Shown in pieces: positions 52,932-64,000 of a DNA stretch of 64,000 nt. Where the stretch lies: positions 9,899,386 to 9,963,385 of the forward strand of contig NC_135228.1 in the NCBI RefSeq assembly GCF_052324685.1. Direction: 5' to 3'. Numbering within the stretch: position 1 is the stretch's first letter; the number at the start of each line of letters is the position of its first letter. Under the pieces are notes generated by a model, which had not been told where the DNA came from, ran no database searches, and saw only the letters and a list, made by a program, of their open reading frames with translations. The position numbers were made by a program, and so were the translations under genes. Source of the stretch: Brachyhypopomus gauderio (lineage: Eukaryota > Chordata > Actinopteri > Gymnotiformes > Hypopomidae).

Positions 52932-55414
52932 GTAGGTCACTCCGTCCTGAGTCGCTTGGACGTGTGAGATGTAGTCCAGGTCTGTAGTTTGGGAAGGACA
53001 AACGCGGCATGTAGCCCTCAGACTCGAGCGACGCGTAACCGCGACGTGAGCGGGCCGTGTTTGTGTTTTGTACAATTTACAGTGGCAGTAGTCTGCGTTA
53101 CCCTGCTGTTCCTAACCCTGATCTTTGAAGGATGTGAGGAACAGGTGACTAATGTGGCTAATGGAGGGTGTGTGTGTGTGTGTGTGTGTGAATTGTACCT
53201 TTGAAGGCGTAGAGCATACACACACGCGTCCTCATATATGTGGAATATTGGGGTAATGGTGTGTGGTGTTCACTGCTTGGGTCCAGTCATCAGTCCAGCT
53301 GTTTGTTGCCCTGCTTTTTTTGTTCTTTTACATACACACACACACACACAAGCCATTTACTAGTTATTCATGCACCTCTGTCTGCCTTGAGTATAGTATC
53401 CCCTACAACATTAAGAACATAAGAAGGAACAGACTGTTTTCTCTCTCTCTCTGTGTGAGTGTGCAAGTATTAGCCTGTAAATAAGCCCATTATTAGAGCT
53501 ATTTTATTAGGTGAATGAAAGTATTTGTATGTGCTTTTTATACACAGTAGCTCCATGTAGAGGTGTGTTTGTGTGTTCTGTGTGTGTTTGCAGTATCTGT
53601 ATAAGTTGAAATTGGATGTTTCAGAGGGTTTAAAGTGGTTGTTGTGTTGAATGAGTTATTGTGTTCAAGTGTGTTTGGTTTGCTGACTGCGTCTTTGTGT
53701 AGCTTGCGCACTTGCAAGTGTGTGTGTGTGTGTTTGTGTGTTAACATCCCCACCAATGGTGTTTGTGTTCTCTGTGGGTAACACAAACGCCTATCTCCCC
53801 CTCCATGTCTCCATCTCCCTCTCTCTCTCCCCCCTTTCCATCTCCCCCTCCCTGTCTCCATCTCTCACTCTCTCTTCCCATTTCCATCTCTCTTTCTCTC
53901 ACTCACTCACTCACTCACAGTTCAGTTCAGATGAATCATACCCAAATAAGGGTACATCTGCTTCGCCTGAACCATGTTACAGCACTGGACAATAATGAAT
54001 AACTGGATTCTTAGACAATGTAACATTATCGGGTCCCATAACGGGAGCCCCTTCCTGCTGTGTGGATGTTTGGGCTGTCTGACGTGATGTTCTGTGATGT
54101 AGAGCGCGAAACCCAAGATCTGCATGCACAGGCCTTTGAGGCCTTTAACTTGACCTCAAAGTCTCAATACAGTGTTTGTCTTTTGTGAGAAGTGTGTCTT
54201 TGTGAAAAGTTCTTTTCATGAACAAGTGTTTGTCGTAAAAACAAACAAAAAAACAACCAAAAAACAAAAATGCATGTTTGTCTTTATCTCTGATATTCTG
54301 TCTCCCATAACTCCTCCCCTCGTCTCTCTGTTTATTTCTGTTCCTCCTCATCTCCATCTTTGTTTCTCCTCATCTGTGTTTCTCATCTGTTTCTCCTTAC
54401 CTCTCTGTTTATAGCACCCAGGCTTCACCCAGCATGGGTTGTGAGTGTGCTTGCGTGATGTCATTGCGTTCCCTAATTGGGTAACATTTATGAAGTTTTT
54501 GAATGTAGTTTTGTAGCTTTTACTTAAGATTTTGTACTACATGATGTGCAGAATGTTTAGTAGAATTTCATAGCATTTCTGAAGTATGTTCTGTACTACA
54601 AAAATTACGTAGTGGATTATACCCAAAATTACCCACTGCAGCCGATAACTTATTGTATGTTAATGTTACACAATTCACTTGTATTATATTTATCGACCCC
54701 AAAATTCATTTTTTACAGTGTACCTCTCACATTTTTGTTTGACCTCAGCACTTGGTTTGTCTCCTTATCAACTTGACTTGTACTGTCTTGTAATGTCATG
54801 GATACATCAGACTCTGAGAAAGCAAAAGGAACCCTAGCATTATATATGGTATGTTTAGCTTCCTACAGTAGTCAGAAACCTCTCCTTCTCCACGATCATT
54901 CTGTTTGTCATGTCAAGAGAATAAACACCACATGCTCTAGCTTACTGCCTCTGCCATTAGGCAAGCAGTATTGAAGAATTCAGTCCAGAATACCTGCATG
55001 AAGCGTCCAAGTTCTCCTGAACTGTTGCCAAATTTAGTACGATGAAGCGCTACCTCACACAATGATGAAATCTTACTTCTCTATTTCAAAATTTACATTA
55101 CACATATATGCCACATTTAGAATATGCATAAATAGACTGACTATGCAGTCCATCATAAATGTTGCATAGATTGTCTATATACAGTCCAAACATTTTGGGT
55201 CAGTCAGAATGCAATAACAATGTGTGTGAATATGTATGCTTGTGTGTCTGTGTATTGGTGTGTGTGTGTATATGTATGTGTGTGTATATTTGTGTGTGTG
55301 TTATGGAGGTTATATATACACACACACACACACAGACCAGCTACTGAAGGTGATGCACACATGCACACACACACCCTTTGCTTACGTTTCAGGATGGGGA
55401 CACAGATACAGATC

Positions 55415-55447
<33 letters not shown>

Positions 55448-55449
55448 AG
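52932..55449. other. Intron-like DNA with microsatellites
   Basis: (GT)n at 53167-53190, (CA)n at 53332-53350, (GT)n at 53719-53733, a C/T-rich tract at 53800-53920 ending in CACTCACAG (possible acceptor), and a long mixed (TG)/(CA) tract at 55218-55335. Possible small exon near 54103 (GATGTAG|AGCGCGAAACC, coding ERETQDLHAQ), not verifiable. Confidence 0.5.
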
Positions 55450-55608
55450 GGACATAACCAGGCTCTGTCAGCACGCACAGCTGAACTGCAGGACCTGCGC
55501 AGGCAGCTAAGTTATGCCCAGAAACCTGTCAGCACGGCAACCGAGGACACACCCTTAGAGACGGCCCAGCTGCGAGCCTCGCTGGTTGAGAAGAACGCCA
55601 TCATTAAC
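55450..55608 (+). CDS. Coiled-coil gene, internal exon A
   Basis: Acceptor either GGAG|GG (55449) or CCAG|GC (55461), preceded by a (TG)n tract (55418-55446); donor ATTAAC|GTGAGA at 55608/55609. Encodes ALSARTAELQDLRRQL, a polar linker with STATEDTPLE, and QLRASLVEKNAIIN: heptad-type helix. Phase 0 at its end joins cleanly to the next exon. I do not recognise the protein; long centrosomal or Golgi coiled-coil proteins look similar. Confidence 0.6.
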
Positions 55609-55872
55609 GTGAGACCTTTGACCTTTCTCTCAGACCTCAGGATTAAACCTGAGGGTGTTGACGGCTGTTACTCCCAGTGTTTATGCACGTGTGTGTACTC
55701 ACAGGGCACACGTCTGTGTCTGTTAGAATACTGACTTCTGAAAGCTCATTAAAATATTAGCATTAATATTCTAATAATTAGCATATTGGCAGTATTGGAG
55801 GGACTGGTGTGTGTCGGGGCTGTTGCCTGGTTAATCGTGTGTGTGTGTGTGTGTGCGCACATGTGTGTACAG

Positions 55873-56002
55873 AAGCTGTTGGCACAGGTCCAGGAGAGAG
55901 GCGGGCCAGTGGCTCAGGTAAAGGTGTCGGAGGCTCTGCCTTCTCAGGTGCTGGAGCTCAGACAGACCATAGAGGTGCTGCAGGAGAAACTGGAGAGAGA
56001 AG
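55873..56002 (+). CDS. Coiled-coil gene, internal exon B
   Basis: Acceptor GTGTGTACAG (to 55872) after a (TG)n tract; donor GAAG|GTAGGA at 56002/56003. Continues the helix: KLLAQVQERGGPVAQVKVSE and VLELRQTIEVLQEKLERE. Two in-frame CAG|GT sites inside (near 55918 and 55948) could allow an alternative shorter form. It is followed by (TG)n (56007-56051) and then the satellite arrays, which would lie in the next intron if the gene continues. Confidence 0.65.
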
Positions 56003-56126
56003 GTAGGAGTGTGTGTGTGTGTGTGTGTGTATGTGTGTGTGTGTGTGTGTGAAAGAGTTCCAATTAATTTTATTTTTGGTTTTCCTGGTTAAAAAAATCT
56101 GTAGCATGTAATAATTTATTATTATT

Positions 56127-56819
56127 CATTTATTTTGGGAAGATTTTCTTTTGTTGCGGTGTTTTTGCCTGTAGCGACGAGTTTTTTCCGTGTCTTTTGA
56201 GTTGCCCATACACAACCTGCAATACGCATACACACCCTGCAACACAACCCTGCAACCTCCATACACAACCCGCAACACCCATGCACACCCTCCATGCAAC
56301 ACCCATACAACAACCTCCATGCACAACCTGCAAACCTCCCCCTATTTTCTTGGTCCACCTAACCCCAATAATTATCACTTTGCATATTGTTATCACTATA
56401 TTATACATAATTGTTATAATCGTCATTTGAACTGTACATAAAAACAAAGTTGTCCTCCAAAGATGGGGGGTGGAGGTGGGCCATTAAAAAAAAACAAAAA
56501 AAAAACAACCTTCAACATCCATACACAACCTGCAACACCCATACACAACCTCCATACACAACCTCCAACACCCACACACAACCTGCAACTTAAGGATGCT
56601 TGTGGAGACGGATCATTGCTAATTCGTTTTTGGTCATGCCGGTACGACTTCAGCCCTTCTCTGCTTTCTCTACCATTGTGCTGTGTTGTAAGGTGTCTCA
56701 CCACCTATCTCTCTCTTTAAATTTCTCTTGCAAATCCCATCACTTATTCGAGTTACTATCTCCTGCGCCGCTTCCTGGCCTATCTCAAGTTTTCCTCCAT
56801 CTGTTTCTCTTCCTATCTG
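56127..56819 (+). repeat. Composite satellite unit (A-B-A)
   Basis: Starts like an array-A unit (TTTTGGGAAG, TTGCCTGTAGCGAC), switches at about 56340 to array-B sequence (TTTTCTTGGTCCACCTAACC to GGAGGTGGGCC and poly-A), then returns to the A sequence (ACTTAAGGATGCTTGTGG onward). 693 bp. Confidence 0.9.
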
Positions 56820-59800
56820 TTATTCATTTATTTTGGGAAGGTTTTGTTTTGTTGCGGCGTTTTTGCCTGTAGCGACAAGTTTTTTCCGTGTCTTTTGAGT
56901 TGCCCATACACAACCTGCAACATGCATACACAACCTCCAACACAACCCTGCAACACTCCACACACAACCTCCAACGCCCACACACAACCTCCAACGCCCA
57001 CACACAACCTCCAACACCCACACACATCCTGCAACTTAAGGATGCTTGTGGAGACGGATCATTGCTAATTCGTTTTGGTCATGCCGGTACGACTTCAGCC
57101 CTTCTCTGCTTTCTCTACCATTGTGCTGTGTTGTAAGGTGTCTCACCACCTATCTCTCTCTTTACATTTCTCTTGCAAATCCCATCACTTATTCGAGTTA
57201 CTATCTCCTGCGCCGCTTCCTGGCCTATCTCAAGTTTTCCTCCATCTGTTTCTCTTCCTATCTGTTATTCATTTATTTTGGGAAGGTTTTGTTTTGTTGC
57301 GGCGTTTTTGCCTGTAGCGACAAGTTTTTTCCGTGTCTTTTGAGTTGCCCATACACAACCTGCAACATGCATACACAACCTCCAACACAACCCTGCAACA
57401 CTCCACACACAACCTCCAACGCCCACACACAACCTCCAACGCCCACACACATCCTGCAACTTAAGGATGCTTGTGGAGACGGATCATTGCTAATTCGTTT
57501 TGGTCATGCCGGTACGACTTCAGCCCTTCTCTGCTTTCTCTACCATTGTGCTGTGTTGTAAGGTGTCTCACCACCTATCTCTCTCTTTACATTTCTCTTG
57601 CAAATCCCATCACTTATTCGAGTTACTATCTCCTGCGCCGCTTCCTGGCCTATCTCAAGTTTTCCTCCATCTGTTTCTCTTCCTATCTGTTATTCATTTA
57701 TTTTGGGAAGGTTTTGTTTTGTTGCAGCGTTTTTGCCTGTAGCGACAAGTTTTTTCCGTGTCTTTTGAGTTGCCCATACACAACCTGCAACATGCATACA
57801 CAACCTCCAACACAACCTCGCAACACTCCACACACAACCTCCAACGCCCACACACAACCTCCAACGCCCACACACAACCTCCAACACCCACACACATCCT
57901 GCAACTTAAGGATGCTTGTGGAGACGGATCATTGCTAATTCGTTTTGGTCATGCCGGTACGACTTCAGCCCTTCTCTGCTTTCTCTACCATTGTGCTGTG
58001 TTGTAAGGTGTCTCACCACCTATCTCTCTCTTTACATTTCTCTTGCAAATCCCATCACTTATTCGAGTTACTATCTCCTGCGCCGCTTCCTGGCCTATCT
58101 CAAGTTTTCCTCCATCTGTTTCTCTTCCTATCTGTTATTCATTTATTTTGGGAAGGTTTTGTTTTGTTGCGGCGTTTTTGCCTGTAGCGACAAGTTTTTT
58201 CCGTGTCTTTTGAGTTGCCCATACACAACCTGCAACATGCATACACAACCTCCAACACAACCCTGCAACACTCCACACACAACCTCCAACGCCCACACAC
58301 AACCTCCAACGCCCACACACAACCTCCAACACCCACACACATCCTGCAACTTAAGGATGCTTGTGGAGACGGATCATTGCTAATTCGTTTTGGTCATGCC
58401 GGTACGACTTCAGCCCTTCTCTGCTTTCTCTACCATTGTGCTGTGTTGTAAGGTGTCTCACCACCTATCTCTCTCTTTACATTTCTCTTGCAAATCCCAT
58501 CACTTATTCGAGTTACTATCTCCTGCGCCGCTTCCTGGCCTATCTCAAGTTTTCCTCCATCTGTTTCTCTTCCTATCTGTTATTCATTTATTTTGGGAAG
58601 GTTTTGTTTTGTTGCGGCGTTTTTGCCTGTAGCGACAAGTTTTTTCCGTGTCTTTTGAGTTGCCCATACACAACCTGCAACATGCATACACAACCTCCAA
58701 CACAACCCTGCAACACTCCACACACAACCTCCAACGCCCACACACAACCTCCAACGCCCACACACATCCTGCAACTTAAGGATGCTTGTGGAGACGGATC
58801 ATTGCTAATTCGTTTTGGTCATGCCGGTACGACTTCAGCCCTTCTCTGCTTTCTCTACCATTGTGCTGTGTTGTAAGGTGTCTCACCACCTATCTCTCTC
58901 TTTACATTTCTCTTGCAAATCCCATCACTTATTCGAGTTACTATCTCCTGCGCCGCTTCCTGGCCTATCTCAAGTTTTCCTCCATCTGTTTCTCTTCCTA
59001 TCTGTTATTCATTTATTTTGGGAAGGTTTTGTTTTGTTGCAGCGTTTTTGCCTGTAGCGACAAGTTTTTTCCGTGTCTTTTGAGTTGCCCATACACAACC
59101 TGCAACATGCATACACAACCTCCAACACAACCTCGCAACACTCCACACACAACCTCCAACACCCACACACAACCTCCAACGCCCACACACAACCTCCAAC
59201 ACCCACACACATCCTGCAACTTAAGGATGCTTGTGGAGACGGATCATTGCTAATTCGTTTTGGTCATGCCGGTACGACTTCAGCCCTTCTCTGCTTTCTC
59301 TACCATTGTGCTGTGTTGTAAGGTGTCTCACCACCTATCTCTCTCTTTACATTTCTCTTGCAACTCCCATCACTTATTCGAGTTACTATCTCCTGCGCCG
59401 CTTCCTGGCCTATCTCAAGTTTTCCTCCATCTGTTTCTCTTCCTATCTGTTATTCATTTATTTTGGGAAGGTTTTGTTTTGTTGCGGCGTTTTTGCCTGT
59501 AGCGACAAGTTTTTTCCGTGTCTTTTGAGTTGCCCATACACAACCTGCAACATGCATACACAACCTCCAACACAACCCTGCAACACTCCATACACAACCT
59601 CCAACGCCCACACACAACCTCCAACACCCACACACATCCTGCAACTTAAGGATGCTTGTGGAGACGGATCATTGCTAATTCGTTTTGGTCATGCCGGTAC
59701 GACTTCAGCCCTTCTCTGCTTTCTCTACCATTGTGCTGTGTTGTAAGGTGTCTCACCACCTATCTCTCTCTTTACATTTCTCTTGCAAATCCCATCACTT

Positions 59801-61330
59801 ATTCGAGTTACTATCTCCTGCGCCGCTTCCTGGCCTATCTCAAGTTTTCCTCCATCTGTTTCTCTTCCTATCTGTTATTCATTTATTTTGGGAAGGTTTT
59901 GTTTTGTTGCGGCGTTTTTGCCTGTAGCGACAAGTTTTTTCCGTGTCTTTTGAGTTGCCCATACACAACCTGCAACATGCATACACAGCCTCCAACACAA
60001 CCTCCAACGCCCACACACAACCTCCAACACCCACACACATCCTGCAACTTAAGGATGCTTGTGGAGACGGATCATTGCTAATTCGTTTTGGTCATGCCGG
60101 TACGACTTCAGCCCTTCTCTGCTTTCTCTACCATTGTGCTGTGTTGTAAGGTGTCTCACCACCTATCTCTCTCTTTACATTTCTCTTGCAAATCCCATCA
60201 CTTATTTGAGTTACTATCTCCTGCGCCGCTTCCTGGCCTATCTCAAGTTTTCCTCCATCTGTTTCTCTTCCTATCTGTTATTCATTTATTTTGGGAAGGT
60301 TTTGTTTTGTTGCGGCGTTTTTGCCTGTAGCGACAAGTTTTTTCCGTGTCTTTTGAGTTGCCCATACACAACCTGCAACATGCATACACAACCTCCAACA
60401 CAACCCTGCAACACTCCACACACAACCTCCAACGCCCACACACAACCTCCAACGCCCACACACAACCTCCAACGCCCACACACAACCTCCAACACCCACA
60501 CACATCCTGCAACTTAAGGATGCTTGTGGAGACGGATCATTGCTAATTCGTTTTGGTCATGCCGGTACGACTTCAGCCCTTCTCTGCTTTCTCTACCATT
60601 GTGCTGTGTTGTAAGGTGTCTCACCACCTATCTCTCTCTTTACATTTCTCTTGCAAATCCCATCACTTATTCGAGTTACTATCTCCTGCGCCGCTTCCTG
60701 GCCTATCTCAAGTTTTCCTCCATCTGTTTCTCTTCCTATCTGTTATTCATTTATTTTGGGAAGGTTTTGTTGCGGCGTTTTTGCCTGTAGCGACAAGTTT
60801 TTTCCGTGTCTTTTGAGTTGCCCATACACAACCTGCAACATGCATACACAACCTCCAACACAACCTCGCAACACTCCACACACAACCTCCAACGCCCACA
60901 CACAACCTCCAACGCCCACACACAACCTCCAACACCCACACACATCCTGCAACTTAAGGATGCTTGTGGAGACGGATCATTGCTAATTCGTTTTGGTCAT
61001 GCCGGTACAACTTCAGCCCTTCTCTGCTTTCTCTACCATTGTGCTGTGTTGTAAGGTGTCTCACCACCTATCTCTCTCTTTACATTTCTCTTGCAAATCC
61101 CATCACTTATTTGAGTTACTATCTCCTGCGCCGCTTCCTGGCCTATCTCAAGTTTTCCTCTATCTGTTTCTCTTCCTATCTGTTATTCATTTATTTTGGG
61201 AAGGTTTTGTTTTGTTGCGGCGTTTTTGCCTGTAGCGACAAGTTTTTTCCGTGTCTTTTGAGTTGCCCATACACAACCTGCAACATGCATACACAACCTC
61301 CAACACAACCCTGCAACACTCCATACACAA
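56820..61330 (+). repeat. Satellite array A, units of 403-465 bp
   Basis: About ten head-to-tail units, with starts near 56820, 57265, 57690, 58135, 58580, 59005, 59450, 59875, 60278 and 60743; a partial unit begins near 61190. Lengths are 445, 425, 445, 445, 425, 445, 425, 403, 465, ~447 bp. Differences come mainly from the copy number of a 20-bp subrepeat CACACAACCTCCAACGCCCA. Units are nearly identical otherwise. Long open frames in them have no start, splice or codon evidence and cross unit borders. Confidence 0.97.
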
Positions 61331-64000
61331 CCTGCAACATCTGGTGGTTGTGTTTTTTATTTATTTATTTTTTTATTTTATTTTTCCCTGCCCTTGTCTT
61401 TTCCCTTTTTATTTTTTCTCTCCCCCTATTTTCTTGGTCCACCTAACCCCAATAATTATCACTTTGCATATTATCACTATATTATATACATAATTGTCAT
61501 TTGAACTGTACATAAAAACAAAGTTGTCCTCCAAAGATGGGGGGGTGGAGGTGGGTCATAAAAAAAAAAAAAAAAAAAACAACCTGCAACACTCCATACA
61601 CAACCTGCAACACTCCATACACAACCTGCAACATCTGGTGGTTGTGTTTTTTATTTATTTATTTGTTTTATTTTATTTTTCCCTGCCCTTGTCTTTTCCC
61701 TTTTTATTCTTTCTCTCCCCCTATTTTCTTGGTCCACCTAACCCCAATAATTATCACTTTGCATATTGTTATCACTATATTATACATAATTGTCATTTGA
61801 ACTGTACATAAAAACAAAGTTGTCCTCCAAAGATGGGGGGGGTGGAGGTGGGCCATAAAAAAAAAATAAAAAAAAAAAACAACCTGCAACACTCCATACA
61901 CAACCTGCAACATCTGGTGGTTGTGTTTTTTATTTATTTATTTGTTTTATTTTATTTTTCCCTGCCCTTGTTTTTTCCCTTTTTATTCTTTCTCTCCCCC
62001 TATTTTCTTGGTCCACCTAACCCCAATAATTATCACTTTGCATATTATCACTATATTATATACATAATTGTCATTTGAACTGTACATAAAAACAAAGTTG
62101 TCCTCCAAAGATGGGGGGGTGGAGGTGGGTCATAAAAAAAAAAAAAAAAAAAACAACCTGCAACACTCCATACACAACCTGCAACACTCCATACACAACC
62201 TGCAACATCTGGTGGTTGTGTTTTTTATTTATTTATTTGTTTTATTTTATTTTTCCCTGCCCTTGTTTTTTCCCTTTTTATTCTTTCTCTCCCCCTATTT
62301 TCTTGGTCCACCTAACCCCAATAATTATCACTTTGCATATTATCACTATATTATATACATAATTGTCATTTGAACTGTACATAAAAACAAAGTTGTCCTC
62401 CAAAGATGGGGGGGTGGAGGTGGGTCATAAAAAAAAAAAAAAAAAAAACAACCTGCAACACTCCATACACAACCTGCAACACTCCATACACAACCTGCAA
62501 CATCTGGTGGTTGTGTTTTTTATTTATTTATTTGTTTTATTTTATTTTTCCCTGCCCTTGTCTTTTCCCTTTTTATTCTTTCTCTCCCCCTATTTTCTTG
62601 GTCCACCTAACCCCAATAATTATCACTTTGCATATTGTTATCACTATATTATACATAATTGTCATTTGAACTGTACATAAAAACAAAGTTGTCCTCCAAA
62701 GATGGGGGGGGTGGAGGTGGGCCATAAAAAAAAAAAAAAAAAAAAAAACAACCTGCAACACTCCATACACAACCTGCAGCATCTGGTGGTTGTGTTTTTT
62801 ATTTATTTATTTGTTTTATTTTATTTTTCCCTGCCCTTGTCTTTTCCCTTTTTATTTTTTCTCTCCCCCTATTTTCTTGGTCCACCTAACCCCAATAATT
62901 ATCACTTTGCATATTATCACTATATTATACATAATTGTCATTTGAACTGTACATAAAAACAAAGTTGTCCTCCAAAGATGGGGGGGTGGAGGTGGGTCAT
63001 AAAAAAAAAAAAAAAAAACAACCTGCAACACTCCATACACAACCTGCAACACTCCATACACAACCTGCAGCATCTGGTGGTTGTGTTTTTTATTTATTTA
63101 TTTGTTTTATTTTATTTTTCCCTGCCCTTGTCTTTTCCCTTTTTATTTTTTCTCTCCCCCTATTTTCTTGGTCCACCTAACCCCAATAATTATCACTTTG
63201 CATATTATCACTATATTATACATAATTGTCATTTGAACTGTACATAAAAACAAAGTTGTCCTCCAAAGATGGGGGGGTGGAGGTGGGTCATAAAAAAAAA
63301 AAAAAACAACCTGCAACACTCCATACACAACCTGCAACACTCCATACACAACCTGCAACATCTGGTGGTTGTGTTTTTTATTTATTTATTTGTTTTATTT
63401 TTCCTGCCCTTGTTTTTTCCCTTTTTATTCTTTCTCTCCCCCTATTTTCTTGGTCCACCTAACCCCAATAACTATCACTTTGCATATTGTTATCACTATA
63501 TTATACATAATTGTCATTTGAACTGTACATAAAAACAAAGTTGTCCTCCAAAGATGGGGGGGTGGAGGTGGGCCATAAAAAAAAAACAACCTGCAACACT
63601 CCATACACAACCTGCAACATCTGGTGGTTGTGTTTTTTATTTATTTGTTTTATTTTATTTTTCCCTGCCCTTGTCTTTTCCCTTTTTATTTTTTCTCTCC
63701 CCCTATTTTCTTGGTCCACCTAACCCCAATAATTATCACTTTGCATATTATCACTATATTATACATAATTGTCATTTGAACTGTACATAAAAACAAAGTT
63801 GTCCTCCAAAGATGGGGGGGTGGAGGTGGGTCATAAAAAAAAAAAAAAAACAACCTGCAACACTCCATACACAACCTGCAACATCTGGTGGTTGTGTTTT
63901 TTATTTATTTATTTGTTTTATTTTATTTTTCCCTGCCCTTGTCTTTTCCCTTTTTATTCTTTCTCTCCCCCTATTTTCTTGGTCCACCTAACCCCAATAA
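61331..64000 (+). repeat. Satellite array B, units of about 262-295 bp
   Basis: Anchor GGTCCACCTAACCCC recurs with GGTCC ending at 61440, 61735, 62014, 62309, 62604, 62883, 63174, 63456, 63718 and 63985: intervals 295, 279, 295, 295, 279, 291, 282, 262, 267. Each unit has a poly-G/poly-A junction (GGGGGGTGGAGGTGGGTCAT then A10-A24), one to three ACAACCTGCAACACTCCATA subrepeats and a T-rich tract. The array continues beyond the window. Confidence 0.97.

Noticed and set aside
55218..55457. Open frames made of cysteine/valine or histidine/threonine runs
   Set aside because: Translations of (TG)n/(CA)n microsatellites.
57046..61446. Repeated open frames of 140-171 codons in array A, encoding membrane-like proteins
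   Set aside because: They repeat with the satellite unit, cross unit borders, overlap in several frames, and lack splice or promoter evidence.
56127..64000. Regular repeats resembling a CRISPR array
   Set aside because: Units are hundreds of bases long with no unique spacers, in a eukaryotic genome.

Overview
The window is vertebrate, almost certainly teleost, genomic DNA. It has spliced exons with GT/AG junctions, a complete vitelline-membrane-outer-layer-1 (VMO1) gene, a tRNA-derived SINE, L2-type LINE tails, hAT, Tc1/mariner and Harbinger-like DNA transposons, and BEL/Pao, Ty3/gypsy and ERV1-like retroelements of the kinds common in fish. The species cannot be fixed from the sequence; an otophysan fish is a guess from the SINE tail. 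There are few host genes. I see a coiled-coil exon of a THAP-like protein (160-370), the four-exon vmo1 gene (5038-6329), a 3' exon resembling fish SAMD3-like proteins (38800-39098), an Ig-domain exon cut by a transposon (42049-42189, minus), and at least two exons of an unidentified coiled-coil gene (55450-55608 and 55873-56002).

The centre (8989-35686) is one stack of nested insertions whose boundaries can be read to the base. An hAT transposon (8997-35678, 8-bp duplication CACAGCGC) was split by a BEL/Pao retrotransposon (10009-34196). That BEL was hit twice: a Ty3/gypsy element entered its 5' LTR (10067-18640, duplication TTAC), and an env-bearing ERV1-like provirus entered its pol gene (24024-32419, duplication CAGT). 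The gypsy element looks capable of movement. Its two 1181-bp LTRs appear identical, gag and pol are open, and a tRNA-Lys-type primer site is present. Its gag ends on a textbook -1 frameshift signal: slippery TTTAAAC, a 6-nt spacer, a 10-bp stem and a possible pseudoknot, leading into pol. Its Gag resembles the PNMA family, some mammalian members of which still use -1 frameshifting. The ERV has apparently identical LTRs but a badly broken coding region, suggesting it was mobilised by proteins supplied in trans. The BEL has LTRs differing at one site, and frameshifts in pol.

Around this stack are smaller dated insertions: a Harbinger-like element inside a gypsy LTR fragment (3590-4878), a mariner/IS630-like element inside an L2-type 3' region (44704-46515, TA duplication), and hAT-type non-autonomous elements with readable duplications (42699-43329; 50664-52034 with a second one nested at 51561-51841). 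There are several minisatellites (7702-8024, 43541-43837, 46702-47027).

The last 8 kb (56127-64000, running off the end) is satellite DNA downstream of the coiled-coil exons. Array A has units of about 403-465 bp and array B units of about 262-295 bp. The first unit (56127-56819) is a composite with the B sequence embedded in A, so both arrays probably come from one progenitor. Both show three-unit higher-order repeats (1315 bp in A, 869 bp in B). The many long open frames in the arrays are by-products of the repeats, not genes.
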